This document shows positions 40,297 through 51,989 of a stretch of DNA of 64,000 nucleotides, piece after piece (the stretch's first letter is position 1; the number at the start of each line of letters is the position of its first letter). A program made the translations under genes and the position numbers. Origin of the DNA: Leguminivora glycinivorella (Eukaryota; Arthropoda; Insecta; Lepidoptera; Tortricidae). The stretch is from the NCBI RefSeq assembly GCF_023078275.1, contig NC_062975.1:682001-746000 (forward strand). The letters run 5' to 3'. Under the pieces are notes generated by a model. The model saw only the letters and a program-made list of their open reading frames with translations. It was not told where the DNA came from and did no database searches.

Positions 40297-41784
40297 AAAC
40301 AGTTGAGGGATTGTATGTGGTGTGTGAGGGATGGAGCACTTGGAGAATATGAATTAAGTAGCTATTAAAACAAAGAAGAATTGAATGATGACATTAATTT
40401 ATTATTCTACGTAATTTCTTTCAAAGCTTTGTGTGGGCAAATCTTCTCTCCGCTCCTCAGCTATAATCTTGCGCCATTTTTCCCTTTTAACGTCTTTTTT
40501 TGGGAATCTGGAATAAAAACCTTTTTTATTACTTAAAAACGAATTTGCTATTCCCGGGTTGTTTCTTTTTATAATTAAAGTAATTTATAAGATATGTATT
40601 AATGTTATTGAATTGAAATCATTTATTTCAGACTTATTGGTCCATAATAATAAATAAATACATACATTATTAATATGAAATAGGCTTCTTTTACAAAAAA
40701 TATAAATTAGCGACTCCATCATTCCATTTTTAACTATGTTCCACTTCAACTATCTTTTGTCGCCGTCCGCTCATTACTAGTATAGCGCGAGAGAAAGAGA
40801 CAAACTGCGTAAGACCAAATCAAGGAATTTACTTTAATTATTCTAGAAAATAAATGTTTTTAGTAAGTAAGGAAGCCATTTTGGCCACAAATGCATAACA
40901 TTATAAAATTATTAACAATTACTTACCGGAAATACGATACGTCAACCTTTTTTAACGTATATAAGGTGCTATTTTTGCACTTTTTTACGGAGCACTTAGG
41001 CATGTTGCCGACACGGCGGATGAAGCGCTACTGACCGCCCAATTGTGCTTAGAACATTTTCAAGCACAATTTGCTGCGGACACATTCTAAGCCGTGATGG
41101 TGCATCTAGGTAGTTTAGATCGATGGTAAAACATGAATAAAAACTTCGTTCGTTATTACTAAACTTTTTACTACACACTACAAACCATTTTAATACCGTT
41201 CAAAATAATAGGAATGGAAATCAAAAACAGGAGCTCTAAAAATAGGTACGACAAAGTATGTAAAATTTTACATCTTAGTTCTCGCTTTAGTATAAGTAAT
41301 AATTATTTCTTTGTAAGTACCTATGCAACGACCAACGCATAAAACTGATAAAATGGATTTTGGATCATTTACATTCTTACAAAAAACACGATATTTTTTA
41401 TTGTAACGAATACAAATCTTTCAAACGAGTCACTAAACGCCCCAACCTTTCGAGGATTTACCCCGAGCGTGAATAAAAGAATGGGTAAGACAAATGACAT
41501 AATTTATTTCACTTTGGTTACTTAGGTGCTTAATGTAAGTTGTTACATTTGAGTATTTTATTTTGCGTGAACGTGAATATTTGCTCACATAAAATTATAG
41601 TTGAATAATATGATATTTTAATTATATAAGGTAATATTTATTTACTCTGTACAAAGTACAGAGGGGTTTAGGTTGAATCATAAAAACCGATCTAAATAAA
41701 ATTTTGCCTTCGGCTTGCAAGATTTGTACCCATAATAAGTTTTATCGACACATCAGACAACTGATACAGCGTCCTACTACACTG
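40297..41784. other. Intron 2 DNA, no gene seen
   Basis: AT-rich, no repeat with a second copy found. The last bases lead into the GATAT target duplication of the next element. Confidence 0.45.
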
Positions 41785-41789
41785 GATAT

Positions 41790-41908
41790 TGTTTAATCAC
41801 TATGAATATTTATATAAAATAATAAGACAATGATTGTCAAGCCATTATTTATTCGACTGATTCAAAATACGAATTGTACCATAAACTAGAACCATAGATA
41901 ACGTAACA
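41790..41908 (-). repeat. 3' LTR of the Mag-like element
   Basis: 119 bp, TGTTTAATCAC ... ACGTAACA; identical to 46060-46178. Confidence 0.95.
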
Positions 41909-41942
41909 TTCCTCTCCTTAATAAAATTATAACAAACACAAA

Positions 41943-42333
41943 CTACAAAGATTCAATTAGCCTCGATGGAGGCTTAACTATTCGCCCAGACCTAGTTTTA
42001 TACAGATCAGGATTTCTTTCCGGAGCAACAATGATTTCAGTGTTGTTTTGGCTTACATCGCTTGTATTTATGATCTCCTGATCATCAGCATCCCTTTCCT
42101 CTGCTTCATAAAAAGAATCAGACTCACTGTCATCACTGTCATAATTTATAGCATAAGGGTTAGGGTTAACAGACTCGTTTTGAGTAGAATTAGCATGTTC
42201 AAAGCCGTTTATGCTACGCAGAAATTGCCTGTTCCTCCTGTATTGGCGACCTTGTTCGTCCTCTACAATGTAAGAACGAGGAAAATTTGCCTTATTTACA
42301 ATAGTGCCTTTTTGCCAGCGGTCATCTGAAAAC
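41943..42333 (-). pseudogene. Out-of-frame C-terminal tail of the Mag-like Pol
   Basis: A 130-codon open stretch directly follows the end of the main frame but in a different frame. It starts with residues expected after the integrase core and ends with a basic Ser-Gly-Arg region. It matches the position of the C-terminal domain in relatives; only the frame differs. Confidence 0.75.
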
Positions 42334-45300
42334 CTTTTTTAAACATGATACTCTGTCCTACTTCTAATTCTTTCAGTATTTTAGCTGCTTTATTATAATG
42401 GTATCCTACCTTATGTTGCAAAGTTTTATCTATGTGATAGTTTCTAGTATATATTTTAGGTTTTAAATAATTTGCAGACACAGGACAACGATCATTAAGG
42501 TTTCTATTAAACAGAAGATTAGCTGGAGAAGGGCTATTTTCCTTAGGACTATTTCTAAAATTTAATAAAGCTATGTAAGGATCTGTGTTATCCTCTTTAC
42601 ACTTTTTGAATAAAGATTTCACAATTTTGACACACGATTCTGCTAATCCGTTAGACTTTGGATAGTCAGGAGATGAAGTAATATGCTTAAATCCATATGC
42701 ATCTGCAAATTCTTTAAACTCTTTACAAGAATATTGCGGGCCATTGTCACTTACAACCTCTAATGGACACCCATGTCGAACTATCATAGACTTGATGTGA
42801 TTGATAATGGTTTTGGAAGACAAGTCATTTATTCGAACCACTTCAAAAAATTTGCTGTAGTAATCCACAACTATCAAAAAATATTGCTTATTAAATTCGA
42901 AAAGATCCGTGCCTAGCTTTAACCAAGGATGTCTGGGTATCTCATGAAAATGTATTGGTTCTTTGGTATTATTTTTTCTAAACACGGCACATGTTTGACA
43001 GTTATTGCAGAGTTCTTTAATTTGACTTGTCAATCCAGGCCAAAACATAACATTTTTAGCTCTTCTAAGACATGTATTTAATCCTAAGTGACCCTCATGT
43101 ATAATTTCTAACATCATTTTCTGTAATGTCAATGGTATCACAACCAGATTATTTCTTAAAATAATATCGTCAACTACAGACAATTCATTGCGAAAATTCC
43201 AAAAAGGTTTTACTGAGTCATTCAAATTATTTTTAGAAATTGGCCAACCATGATGAATATAGTTTTTTAAACAAGATAGTGTAGGATCCTCAGTAGTTTT
43301 CATCGCAATGAGCTGTCTCTTTTCGCTAGAAATAGGCAGCAAATCCATCATAATCTCTACATGACAAATTATTTCCTTATTAAAGTCTTCATCAAGTTGT
43401 TTTGTTTCATCATTTTTATCGTTTAGAAATGAGCGACTGAGAAAGTCTGATATGTACATTTGTTTTCCGGGCACGTACTTGACAGTAATGTCATATCCTT
43501 GTATTTTAAGCATCATTCTCTGTAATCTTACAGGAACTAAAGACAGAGGTTTTTTAAATAAAATTTCTAAGGCAGAATGATCGGTTTCAACTAAGACATG
43601 TTTTCCTAAAATATACTTATGGAATTTAATGCATCCAAACACAATAGCAAACATCTCACGTTCAACCTGTGCATATCCCTTCTGACATTCGGTTAGTGCC
43701 TTTGAAGCGTATGCAACAGGCTGTCTGTCTTGTAAAAGGCAAGCGCCTACCCCTTCTGAGCTGCAATCTACTGATACAACAATATCTTTATTGCTATTAA
43801 ATAGTTTAAGTGTCGGAGCATTCGTTAATGCGTCCTTAAGCTTATTAAATGCACTTTCATGAGAAGGAAGCCATTTAAATAATATATCTTTTTTGAGAAG
43901 CTCACGTAACGGGCTTGTAATAGTCGAATAGTTATTGATAAATTTTGACAGGTAATTTGTCATTCCTAGAAATCTTTCAAGTTCTTTCTTGTCATGAATG
44001 CATTTCAGTTCAGAGATAGCCATTGCTTTCATTGGGTCGGGTTTAACCCCTTGGTCACTTACAATCATACCTAGAAATGAAATTTCTTTACGCAGAATTT
44101 GAGATTTCTCCCTGTTGAATTTGACATTACATTCCTGAGCTCTTTTCAATACATTTAGTAACACTTTATTATGTTCTTCCACGGTGTTAGCGTAAATAAT
44201 TAAATCATCCACATAAAATTGTACATTGTCGATGTCACTGAACGTCTCTTCCATACGTTCCTGAAACGCTTCCGTTGACACGGAAAGTCCAAATGGCAAT
44301 CTTTTATAGGAGTAATTTCCAAATGGAGTAGAAAACGTGCACAACTTTGAACTCTCCGGGTCAAGCTGTACGGTCCAAAATCCACTGCTACAGTCGAATT
44401 TGGAAAAATACTTAGATCCTGATAACTTATCTAGTATGTCATCGACAGTTGGCAACTGTTTATGCGTTCTTATAATAAACTTATTTAAATACCGGGGATC
44501 AATACATACGCGAATTTTATTGTTCTTCTTTTTGGTTACAACAGTAGAGTTGACCCACTCCATCGGATCCTCATTTTTGGTAATTATTTGTTGTCTCACC
44601 ATATTTTCCAACTCTTCTTTAAGGTTTTGTCTTAGTGCTATAGGGACCCGACGAGGTGGATCGGCTCTGGGAATTGCATTTTCCTGTAATACAATTTTAT
44701 AAGGTTTTTTAAAACAGCCAATGCCATTGAACAAATCAGTATATTTCGACATAATTTTATTTGTGTCGGTGTTATCCGACACACGAATAGTGTCGACCAT
44801 GTTCCTAGTAACTAATTTCAATTTCACGCATGATCGTAGACCTAGGATAGTCATGCATTCTGTATTCACAATAACAAATTGAATATTATCATACTTTCCA
44901 TTTTTGAGGTAAGATTTAATAGTGCACACACCTTTGACAGGTATGCATTTATCATGAAGTGTCACCAATTTAATGCGCTTACTAACTATGAATTTTTCAT
45001 CAAGATTGAGAGACTTGTATGTAGCTAAGGACATGCAGTTTACTTGGGCGCCTGTATCTAGTTTAACATTTATATTTTTATTATTAATAATGAATGTCTC
45101 AATCCACTCACATTCACACTCGCTATTGATGCAGCCTACGAAGTAAGTCTCCTCGCTGTCCATGTCGACGTCCTCACTTGGTTGTTGCACTATCGCTGCA
45201 ACTTGTCTGTTCCTGCAGACTTTTGCAAAGTGATTAGGGATGCCACACTTCTGGCATTTGCAACCCATGGCTGGGCATTGATGAGTACGATCCCAGTTAT

Positions 45301-46021
45301 TGCCACAACGATAGCATTTTCTCATCTTGATGCTTCTTGTTCTTGACGTGTTGACAGGATTGACGTGTTTGACGTCGTGAATCGGCGTTGAGCTGACGTT
45401 GAGCACGGAGGTTGCAGGTATCTCGTTCGTTAGTTCTGCGACTTGTTTTTGGGATAATTCGGCCGCTCTGCACATAGTGATTGCCTTTTGGAGGGTTAGA
45501 TCTTCCGTGCGCAGTAGCCTCTCCTTCATAGCGGAATTGGCTAATCCTATTACTATGACATCCCGCACGAGTTCTTCCCTCTTATCACTAAAGTTGCATG
45601 TCATGCTTTTATTTTGAAGGTCAGTAAGAAATTCATCAAACGACTCGGTAGGTCCTTGTGCCCTCGTGAAGAATTTGTGGCGCTGCATGGTAATATTAAC
45701 TTTTGGGATGAAATAAGAATTGAATTTCTTTAGGACCTCATCGAAGGTTTGTTTTGTATCTAAATTAAATGAGTTATATATCTCTACTCCTTTATCACCC
45801 ATGTTGTGGAGTAATAATGCGACCTTACGATCGTCGGAAACTGTTTCCAGGTCCTCGGCAAGAAGATATATTTTAAATTTTTGGACCCATAGTTTCCAAT
45901 TCTCCTCCATGGATTCCGTAAATTCCAGGGGTCGGAGGAAGGCATGCCGCTGTGAGTATTGTGGACGGGGTGGGGATTGGGGAATAGTAGGAATAATAGT
46001 ATCTTTGCTCGACTCACCCAT
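42296..46021 (-). CDS. gag-pol: Gag-Pol of the Mag-like element
   Basis: One frame of 1241 codons from ATG 46021. Two zinc knuckles begin at residue 236 (CYRCGNNWDRTHQC; CQKCGIPNHFAKVC). The aspartic protease motif DTGAQ is at 322-326 and RT YVDD at 603-606. RNase H carries VDCSSEGVGACLL. The integrase zinc region starts near H975 (HEGHLG) and its DD35E triad is D1039, D1092 and E1128. All catalytic residues are present. The frame stops at 42296, after a run of six A on the coding strand near 42335; the expected C-terminal tail (about 130 codons, to a TAG at 41943-41945) is open in another frame. So the integrase tail is cut by one homopolymer change, either real or an assembly error. Confidence 0.93.
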   Translation of the reverse strand: MGESSKDTIIPTIPQSPPRPQYSQRHAFLRPLEFTESMEENWKLWVQKFKIYLLAEDLETVSDDRKVALLLHNMGDKGVEIYNSFNLDTKQTFDEVLKKFNSYFIPKVNITMQRHKFFTRAQGPTESFDEFLTDLQNKSMTCNFSDKREELVRDVIVIGLANSAMKERLLRTEDLTLQKAITMCRAAELSQKQVAELTNEIPATSVLNVSSTPIHDVKHVNPVNTSRTRSIKMRKCYRCGNNWDRTHQCPAMGCKCQKCGIPNHFAKVCRNRQVAAIVQQPSEDVDMDSEETYFVGCINSECECEWIETFIINNKNINVKLDTGAQVNCMSLATYKSLNLDEKFIVSKRIKLVTLHDKCIPVKGVCTIKSYLKNGKYDNIQFVIVNTECMTILGLRSCVKLKLVTRNMVDTIRVSDNTDTNKIMSKYTDLFNGIGCFKKPYKIVLQENAIPRADPPRRVPIALRQNLKEELENMVRQQIITKNEDPMEWVNSTVVTKKKNNKIRVCIDPRYLNKFIIRTHKQLPTVDDILDKLSGSKYFSKFDCSSGFWTVQLDPESSKLCTFSTPFGNYSYKRLPFGLSVSTEAFQERMEETFSDIDNVQFYVDDLIIYANTVEEHNKVLLNVLKRAQECNVKFNREKSQILRKEISFLGMIVSDQGVKPDPMKAMAISELKCIHDKKELERFLGMTNYLSKFINNYSTITSPLRELLKKDILFKWLPSHESAFNKLKDALTNAPTLKLFNSNKDIVVSVDCSSEGVGACLLQDRQPVAYASKALTECQKGYAQVEREMFAIVFGCIKFHKYILGKHVLVETDHSALEILFKKPLSLVPVRLQRMMLKIQGYDITVKYVPGKQMYISDFLSRSFLNDKNDETKQLDEDFNKEIICHVEIMMDLLPISSEKRQLIAMKTTEDPTLSCLKNYIHHGWPISKNNLNDSVKPFWNFRNELSVVDDIILRNNLVVIPLTLQKMMLEIIHEGHLGLNTCLRRAKNVMFWPGLTSQIKELCNNCQTCAVFRKNNTKEPIHFHEIPRHPWLKLGTDLFEFNKQYFLIVVDYYSKFFEVVRINDLSSKTIINHIKSMIVRHGCPLEVVSDNGPQYSCKEFKEFADAYGFKHITSSPDYPKSNGLAESCVKIVKSLFKKCKEDNTDPYIALLNFRNSPKENSPSPANLLFNRNLNDRCPVSANYLKPKIYTRNYHIDKTLQHKVGYHYNKAAKILKELEVGQSIMFKKGFQMTAGKKALL

Positions 46022-46046
46022 TGTTATGTCTATCTATAGTATTTAT

Positions 46047-46059
46047 ACTTCTGACACCA
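46047..46059 (-). other. Primer binding site, tRNA-Leu-like
   Basis: Coding strand TGGTGTCAGAAGT, starting right after the 5' LTR. It is the complement of ...CTTCTGACACCA, close to animal tRNA-Leu ends from memory. Confidence 0.6.
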
Positions 46060-46178
46060 TGTTTAATCACTATGAATATTTATATAAAATAATAAGACAA
46101 TGATTGTCAAGCCATTATTTATTCGACTGATTCAAAATACGAATTGTACCATAAACTAGAACCATAGATAACGTAACA
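46060..46178 (-). repeat. 5' LTR of the Mag-like element
   Basis: 119 bp, same as the 3' LTR. Unusually short, as in Mag-type elements. Confidence 0.95.
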
Positions 46179-46183
46179 GATAT

Positions 46184-47102
46184 TAGATCATTTTCAGCTT
46201 TTACTCAGCTTGAGCCTTAACAGGGTACCTAGCCAACGTCAATCGCTGTGTAAGTTCAGCTAAACTATTTTGTCACTTTAGATGAGTTCGGTGACGCTTC
46301 CAGAAATTCTGAATTACGCATACTATGTTCGCTAAATATTTTTGAAAAATAATTTATATTTTGACAATAAATAATGAAAAATATTTAAAAAGCATTTTTT
46401 TAATATATTGCATTATCAGTGCTTATTAAATAGATTCCATCAAGTTCTAGAGAAAAATAATGTAACTTTTAAATAAACAATGTATGAAACGGAATATCCG
46501 CCCTAGTATTTTCCGTCATTTTTGATGTAAGTAATTTAGTTAATAGACCTTGATAATGCAATATATTAAAAATGTGCAGTTTTTTTTATATGTTTTCCTT
46601 TATTTTACGCAAAAACAATTTAGTTCGCATGAATATTTAGTGAACATTGTATGCGTTATGCAGAATTTCTGGAAGTATCACCGAAAGGTGAAAAATAGTA
46701 TAGGACCCCGCGCGATAGGGAGACCCCTATCGCGTTTCTGTAGTTGCACGACAAAGCCAGACTGTGTTTCCATCGCCACGTCGTAGCGTCAACGATTGTC
46801 ACTTTGGCTAGGCCGGCTGAATCCGTTAGGGATCAGACGTTAGCTCTTTTCTGTCCTGGCTTAGGTTAGGATTGACACTTCCGCACTATTGTGTAAAAAA
46901 ATCTCATAATAACACAAAGATTTTTGCTTTGTGTTACAGAAATACAATACAATATTGGAACTAGGTACCTACTCGTATAATCAAAATCGAAGTACCTAAA
47001 TTGCGGAAATTGTTCTCTGTCTCTGACTCTAAATAGAGGAGCTTCCCGCAACTTTTGAACTTCTGTTTTCGCAGTTGGTAGTGCAACAATCATCTTATGC
47101 TA
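46184..47102. other. Intron 2 DNA, no gene seen
   Basis: AT-rich. A GC-richer patch at 46700-46860 has no recognisable repeat or gene. Confidence 0.4.
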
Positions 47103-47228
47103 GGGTAAACTCGCCTCATTCGGTGACACGCCTAATTCGGTGAATCAACCAAAAATCGTCTTTCGGAATAGTGTTTCAAAGCTTGTATCACCGAATTAGG
47201 CGTGTCACCGAATGAAGCGAGTTTACCC
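47103..47228. mobile_element. TA-flanked palindromic MITE, copy 2 (126 bp)
   Basis: Same TIR (GGGTAAACTCGCCTCATT...) and core word ATCGTCTTTCGGAATAGTG as copy 1 at 7592-7727. TA on both sides. Confidence 0.85.
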
Positions 47229-47310
47229 TACCCTTACCTTACCTCAATTGCGAAAAAAAATTGCAGGAAGCTTGCTCTAATATAAGTATTTACTGTTTCA
47301 ATTTATCTGT

Positions 47311-47821
47311 ATCAAAATATCCAAATTAACTGTAACACCTACTAAAATTCATCACGAAAATACTGGTAATACCACGTATACAACCAGTATTGTTTCTGCA
47401 GAACTGAATGCACGTAGCACGTGAGTTATTGCGCCGTCAGAGCTTTGTGTCGAGAACTTCCGTGTACTGCATTGAATTAGGATTAAAGAACGGAGTTGAT
47501 TAAAGTTGATACGGGTACAATTCCACGGTTTTCACGTCGTATTGTAAAGGAATGTAACAAAATATCCAAATTTACTGTAAATTTTTTCAACGCCTACTAA
47601 AATCCATCGTGAAAATATCAGTAATAACATAACACGTATACAACCTACCAATATTGTTTCTGCAGAACTGAATGCACGTAGCACGTGAGTTATTGTGCCG
47701 TCAGAGCTTTGTGTCGAGAACTTCCGTGTAAGTACTGCATTGAGTTAGGATTAAAGAACGGAGTTGATTAAAATTGATACCGGTACAATTTCCACGGTTT
47801 TCGCGTCGTGTTGTAAAGGAA
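47311..47821 (+). repeat. Direct tandem duplication, about 245-bp unit
   Basis: Copy 1 is about 47311-47555, copy 2 about 47558-47821. Shared blocks include GCAGAACTGAATGCACGTAG, AGCTTTGTGTCGAGAACTTC and AAGAACGGAGTTGATTAAA. The copies differ by scattered changes and small indels, so the duplication is not recent. No coding signal. Confidence 0.85.
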
Positions 47822-48944
47822 ATTATGGTACTTTAGGCTTTTATGGTGGAATTTGGATGGTCTTTCTGTTTAGATTGGATAAAAGGTGTATGAGTTGGTG
47901 CAGAATACTTATGATTTCAATAAATAAAATAGGTACATAAGATATGTTGTATTGAATATCCTTTAAGAACTTAATATTTTTTAGAAGAAATGATATAAAA
48001 TGATTAAGCTGTGATAGCATGTGTAAAAGGATTGGATCTATGTAGATAGGTAGATAACAACCAATGTTTGAATGTTGACCACAGTAAACTTTACAAATAA
48101 ATTTAAAAACGGAAAACTAAACTATTCTGTCAAGAATAGTGTGTTCTGTGTATGTAGGTAGGTAAACTGTCAGTAAATTGGTATTTTGCTTTTAACAGAA
48201 TTTGCTGGTTAATTCTCAAGTTTTTCTTAGGTACTTACTTCTGTGCGATTTCACGGATCTAAAAGTTATAAATGTTGTAATGGATCAACTGTTATTAAAG
48301 CATCATACAAGTTGCATGGATCATTTAGTAATATTTAAAGCTATGCTAAAAACCTATGTATAACTGTGATATAACCAATTTTTACCAAATTATCATGATT
48401 GCACTAAAACTGGAATCGAGCCAGCTGAAATGAATGAAGCCGTAATAACGTGATTGAGTAACACAGCCAATTGCCTATAACCTACGATCAATAGTAATAT
48501 CGATATGTGCATAGTATGTACATGTCAATATACTGTGATATTACAGCGTTATAAAGCAATGTAGTTGGATGCATAACAATATTATTAACATAACATATAA
48601 CTGTTCATGACACGGAATAATGACGAAATACGGATATTAAAGTACAACAATATTCATTTGGATTTGGGAAAGCAATTTAAGGTTAACATTTAATTGTTTA
48701 ATTCGTTTATTGGTTTTCATCATTAACTAATTACCGTCCTAAATAATAATAATGGTTTCATATTTATTTATAAGCAGGATCTAGATATGAAAGGAACTGC
48801 ACTTAAATGGACAAACTGAAAAACCTAATGGAATTTAAGCCCTAAATCATATTGCATAGGTACAGATAAACATAATATTGATGAAGACTCTTATTGGTTA
48901 AAAATTGAAATAAGATGTCATATATTAAAGAAAAAATGACGAGC
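47822..48944. other. Intron 2 DNA, no gene seen
   Basis: AT-rich, no repeated or coding features recognised. Confidence 0.45.
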
Positions 48945-49035
48945 ACCACCAGTGGTGAAGGCCGGATTCGAACCGGCGTATTTAGCAATCCGGGCTCACG
49001 CCATGAACCCCTAGGCCACCTCGCCACAGCGGAAG
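48945..49035 (-). repeat. tRNA-derived SINE fragment, second family
   Basis: Minus strand: GTGGCGAGGTGGCCTAGGGG, then CCCGGATTGCTAAATACG, GGTTCGAATCC and TTCACCAC. Boxes A and B are present and acceptor-like ends pair with one mismatch. The anticodon arm is poor and a GGA anticodon would need a tRNA-Ser long arm, which is absent. A SINE head, not a working tRNA. Confidence 0.6.
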
Positions 49036-49882
49036 CCGTCGGAATTTCTCTTCTATATGTCATCTTTGTAAGACTAGGCGTCCTTGACTACTTAAAAAAC
49101 ACAAATCAAAATATTTGTTAAAAATAATTTGTAATGATTTGTTCCCGTAGTTGCGTATTCTTATTGGTTATTCAAACGAGACATGACATGACTCCTTCCT
49201 TTCTTCTTCTTCAGTCGTTCTCTTAATGCTGAGGGTCGTGACATTATGACATTCTGTTGAAGACTAGGTCCCACTATAGGTAATAGCACCATAGCCACAT
49301 GATAGGTTATTCTGACAATTATGCATTTTAATTATAAATGAAATCATTATTATTATTTTACTATACAGGGTGTAACATTAATGCTGGTGATTCATTTAAG
49401 AGCATAACCGGTATCGAATAGCGGTTACGAATACCACTTCCTTTTTTTTAAATAAACACCATGAAAATTAAAGGTACTATAGAAGGTAATGTATAAGCCG
49501 TAGGATTTATCTTCGGCAATTATGTTACATAGTGTATTTGTATTTTTATTATTTTACTCCTTTATTAATTTTAATTTTAGCCAAATTGTTTATTAAAATG
49601 CTTAGTGAATTTAAATTTTAATGTCTAGTCATAAATTTGTTTATGATTAATTTTTTTCGTTACATACTTGTAATTGTTATTTGTGAATGTGTGTAATTTA
49701 ATTGTATACTGTACCTGTGGACTAAGGGTGTCTGGAATAAATTATTTGATAATAATAATAAAACTTAATGCCCTTGAACCACGACTGTAAGATTTCAACA
49801 CATATGCAAATTGAATATGTCTGAACATAAATCCATTCGTATGGCTCCAAGATCGGAACTCGAGATTGGTCACGATTCCATT
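49036..49882. other. Intron 2 DNA with a TACAGGGTGT word
   Basis: At about 49363 ATACAGGGTGTAACATTAAT has the look of a foldback end like that at 39526, but no inverted partner was found. Otherwise AT-rich. Confidence 0.4.
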
Positions 49883-49906
49883 CCCTCCCTCCCCTCCCAC
49901 CCACCC
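49883..49906 (-). other. G-quadruplex-type sequence
   Basis: On the minus strand six runs of three or four G are separated by single bases (GGGTGGGTGGGAGGGGAGGG...). This meets the standard G4 rule. It sits alone in AT-rich DNA. Confidence 0.75.
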
Positions 49907-50204
49907 TCATCTGTTTGAATTAATACTCCAAAAGTTCTTATTGGATAGTTAAGCTAATGATATTGAACGAGATGCCTATTCTGACTGCCTTATTCTAATC
50001 CCAATCTTTTTTTTATCTGGCCCTTGTACTTAACCCTTAAATGCATAGTGATGTATATCTGCATCATGCATTTTTTGACTCTATTGACAGCATGTCAAAA
50101 TTAAAATTTGAATAAATCTTTGTCAAGGTCATGCATTTAAGGGTTAACTTCAGTGTATTAAATATTTATCGACTTTTCTTTGCGTAATTTTAACTTATTT
50201 TTTT

Positions 50205-50345
50205 AATTCTACGTCGTTGGCAAACAAGCATACGGTCCGCCTGATGGAAAGCTGTCACCGTAACCTATGGACGCCTGCAACTCAAGGAGTGTCACATGCA
50301 CGTTGCCAACCCATTAGAAACTAGTACACTCCGTTTCGCTGTGTT
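50205..50345 (+). repeat. Dispersed lepidopteran-type repeat (GTTGGCAAACAAGCATACGG)
   Basis: GTTGGCAAACAAGCATACGG, CCGCCTGATGGAAAGCTGTC, ACCTATGGACGCCTGCAACT. I know this block from many Lepidoptera as a common dispersed repeat; class uncertain. Confidence 0.6.
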
Positions 50346-51985
50346 AAGTACACAGCAAAAAGGAGGATTTTACCAGTATTCGTTAATCTCTGTCCTTAAC
50401 AAACTATAGAGCATTAGGTGCTTATTTATTATAGCTTTCAGTTATCTACTAAGGATTTATACTTACATTTTTAGATAAACATTGCTTGTCAGTACCTTAA
50501 ATTAAAAATTTTGTTGATGTCTATAAACAATAAAATGTATTCTAAGTAAATTAATTGAATGCCATATTAACTAAACTGATCTCAGTATACAGTAGTATAC
50601 AGTGGCAGCTCAAAGGAGCTTAAATTGAAGCATACATACATAAGCTTCAATCAGTGAAATCATCCCTGAATAGGTACACCTAGATTAATCTGGGAGGTAC
50701 AGTCAACCAATTGGAACCCTATGCCACTGTAGAACTATGTCATAGTGACGTTCTACATCAGATTGTAAGAAATGTCTTACTGCCCGTCATTTTGACATGG
50801 TTGTAGAGTGGCCTAGGGTTATAATTAATTGACTGTATCCTTGCTTGCTTGGGAACAGCTTCGACACACAACAGAAGCCTTCTTGAGCTTATAGAGATAT
50901 TTAGTTAATATTATATGTGAGGAAAAATGGTCTTATAATAGGCTAGTGGCTAGTTTCCTACTAGTCAAATCAGCTTCTTTTTAAGAACTGTCAAAATGAT
51001 TTGCTAATATGGAATTACTATGAAATACTAAGGAGTGACGTCACGGTCAATTCATTTACTTTACATCTTTCTCTTTGACTTATTAAATAGAAATTATGTT
51101 TACACATAACTACTGTCCATATTGTTCTTCTAATTATGTGGTGCTGTTTTTCGTGCACTGCATAAAATATTTTATTTTAAGTAAGTATAGGAAACTAGCC
51201 TATTTAACTCGTTAGAAATATGAGAAGAATTTAGTATGTTTTCTAATAAGCGGTATAAAAATATCATTTCGCATAAAAAGCTGTTGAGATCGTAGGCTAA
51301 TAAAACAAGCCTCTTACAAATAAAAGCTAAAATAAAACCAACAGTATGTGTTCCCATCATATAAAATAATATAAAATAATACAGCTCTATAAACATTTTA
51401 TTAATCGCCTTGCCCGCATTTTCTACTGGACGCAGAATAATTCAACGCGATAAAGTTGGTTGACAAACTTGCGAACTTTTTTTAGTTTAATGCCAACTTT
51501 GTGCTATTAAGGCACACCACGAGGAAGTTTATGAACTGAAAGATAACATTTATCTTTCATTTTACGATCGACTGCGAAGGCGGCTAAAGATCCTGGAGAC
51601 CTAGAAACTACCCCTTTAATACATATTTAATTTTAGAGGGTAAAAGAGAGGAAGTACTTTAGAGATTTAACATATGGCTTGGAAACTTGAAACTATGTGA
51701 GGATGGATAACATGTTTTTCTACTAAACCTACCTGTTTTTTTCCCTCTGTTAAAACATTCTGAAAGAAAATACACGCTAGTAACTTATTTTTTTAGCAAA
51801 ATTAAGAATACAAAACTAATAACTTAATCAATATTTTTAAACAAATGTCACATACACCTACCCACTTAAATAAAAACAAAAATATTACGAATCCCCGTAT
51901 AGCGTACTCATGTGCAGTCGTCTCCTTCATGACTTCATGCTGATAGTATGAAAGATATTTGAACTCACAGACCAAGAACACATTT
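50346..51985. other. Intron 2 DNA, no gene seen
   Basis: AT-rich, only weak frames; no repeat with a second copy in the window. Confidence 0.45.
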
Positions 51986-51989
51986 TCTA

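Larger units (their letters stand above)
41790..46178 (-). mobile_element. Mag-like Ty3/gypsy LTR retrotransposon, full length
   Basis: Identical 119-bp LTRs (41790-41908 and 46060-46178) with TG...CA ends and a GATAT duplication on both sides (41785-41789, 46179-46183). A primer site of TGGTGTCAGAAGT (46047-46059, minus strand) is close to the end of tRNA-Leu. A polypurine tract AAGGAGAGGAA lies at about 41909-41919. Gag and Pol share one frame, as in Mag-type elements. Identical LTRs mean a very recent insertion. Confidence 0.95.

Noticed and set aside
48945..49035. A tRNA-Ser (GGA) gene on the minus strand
   Set aside because: No long variable arm, a mismatched acceptor and a poor anticodon stem. 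A SINE head is more likely.
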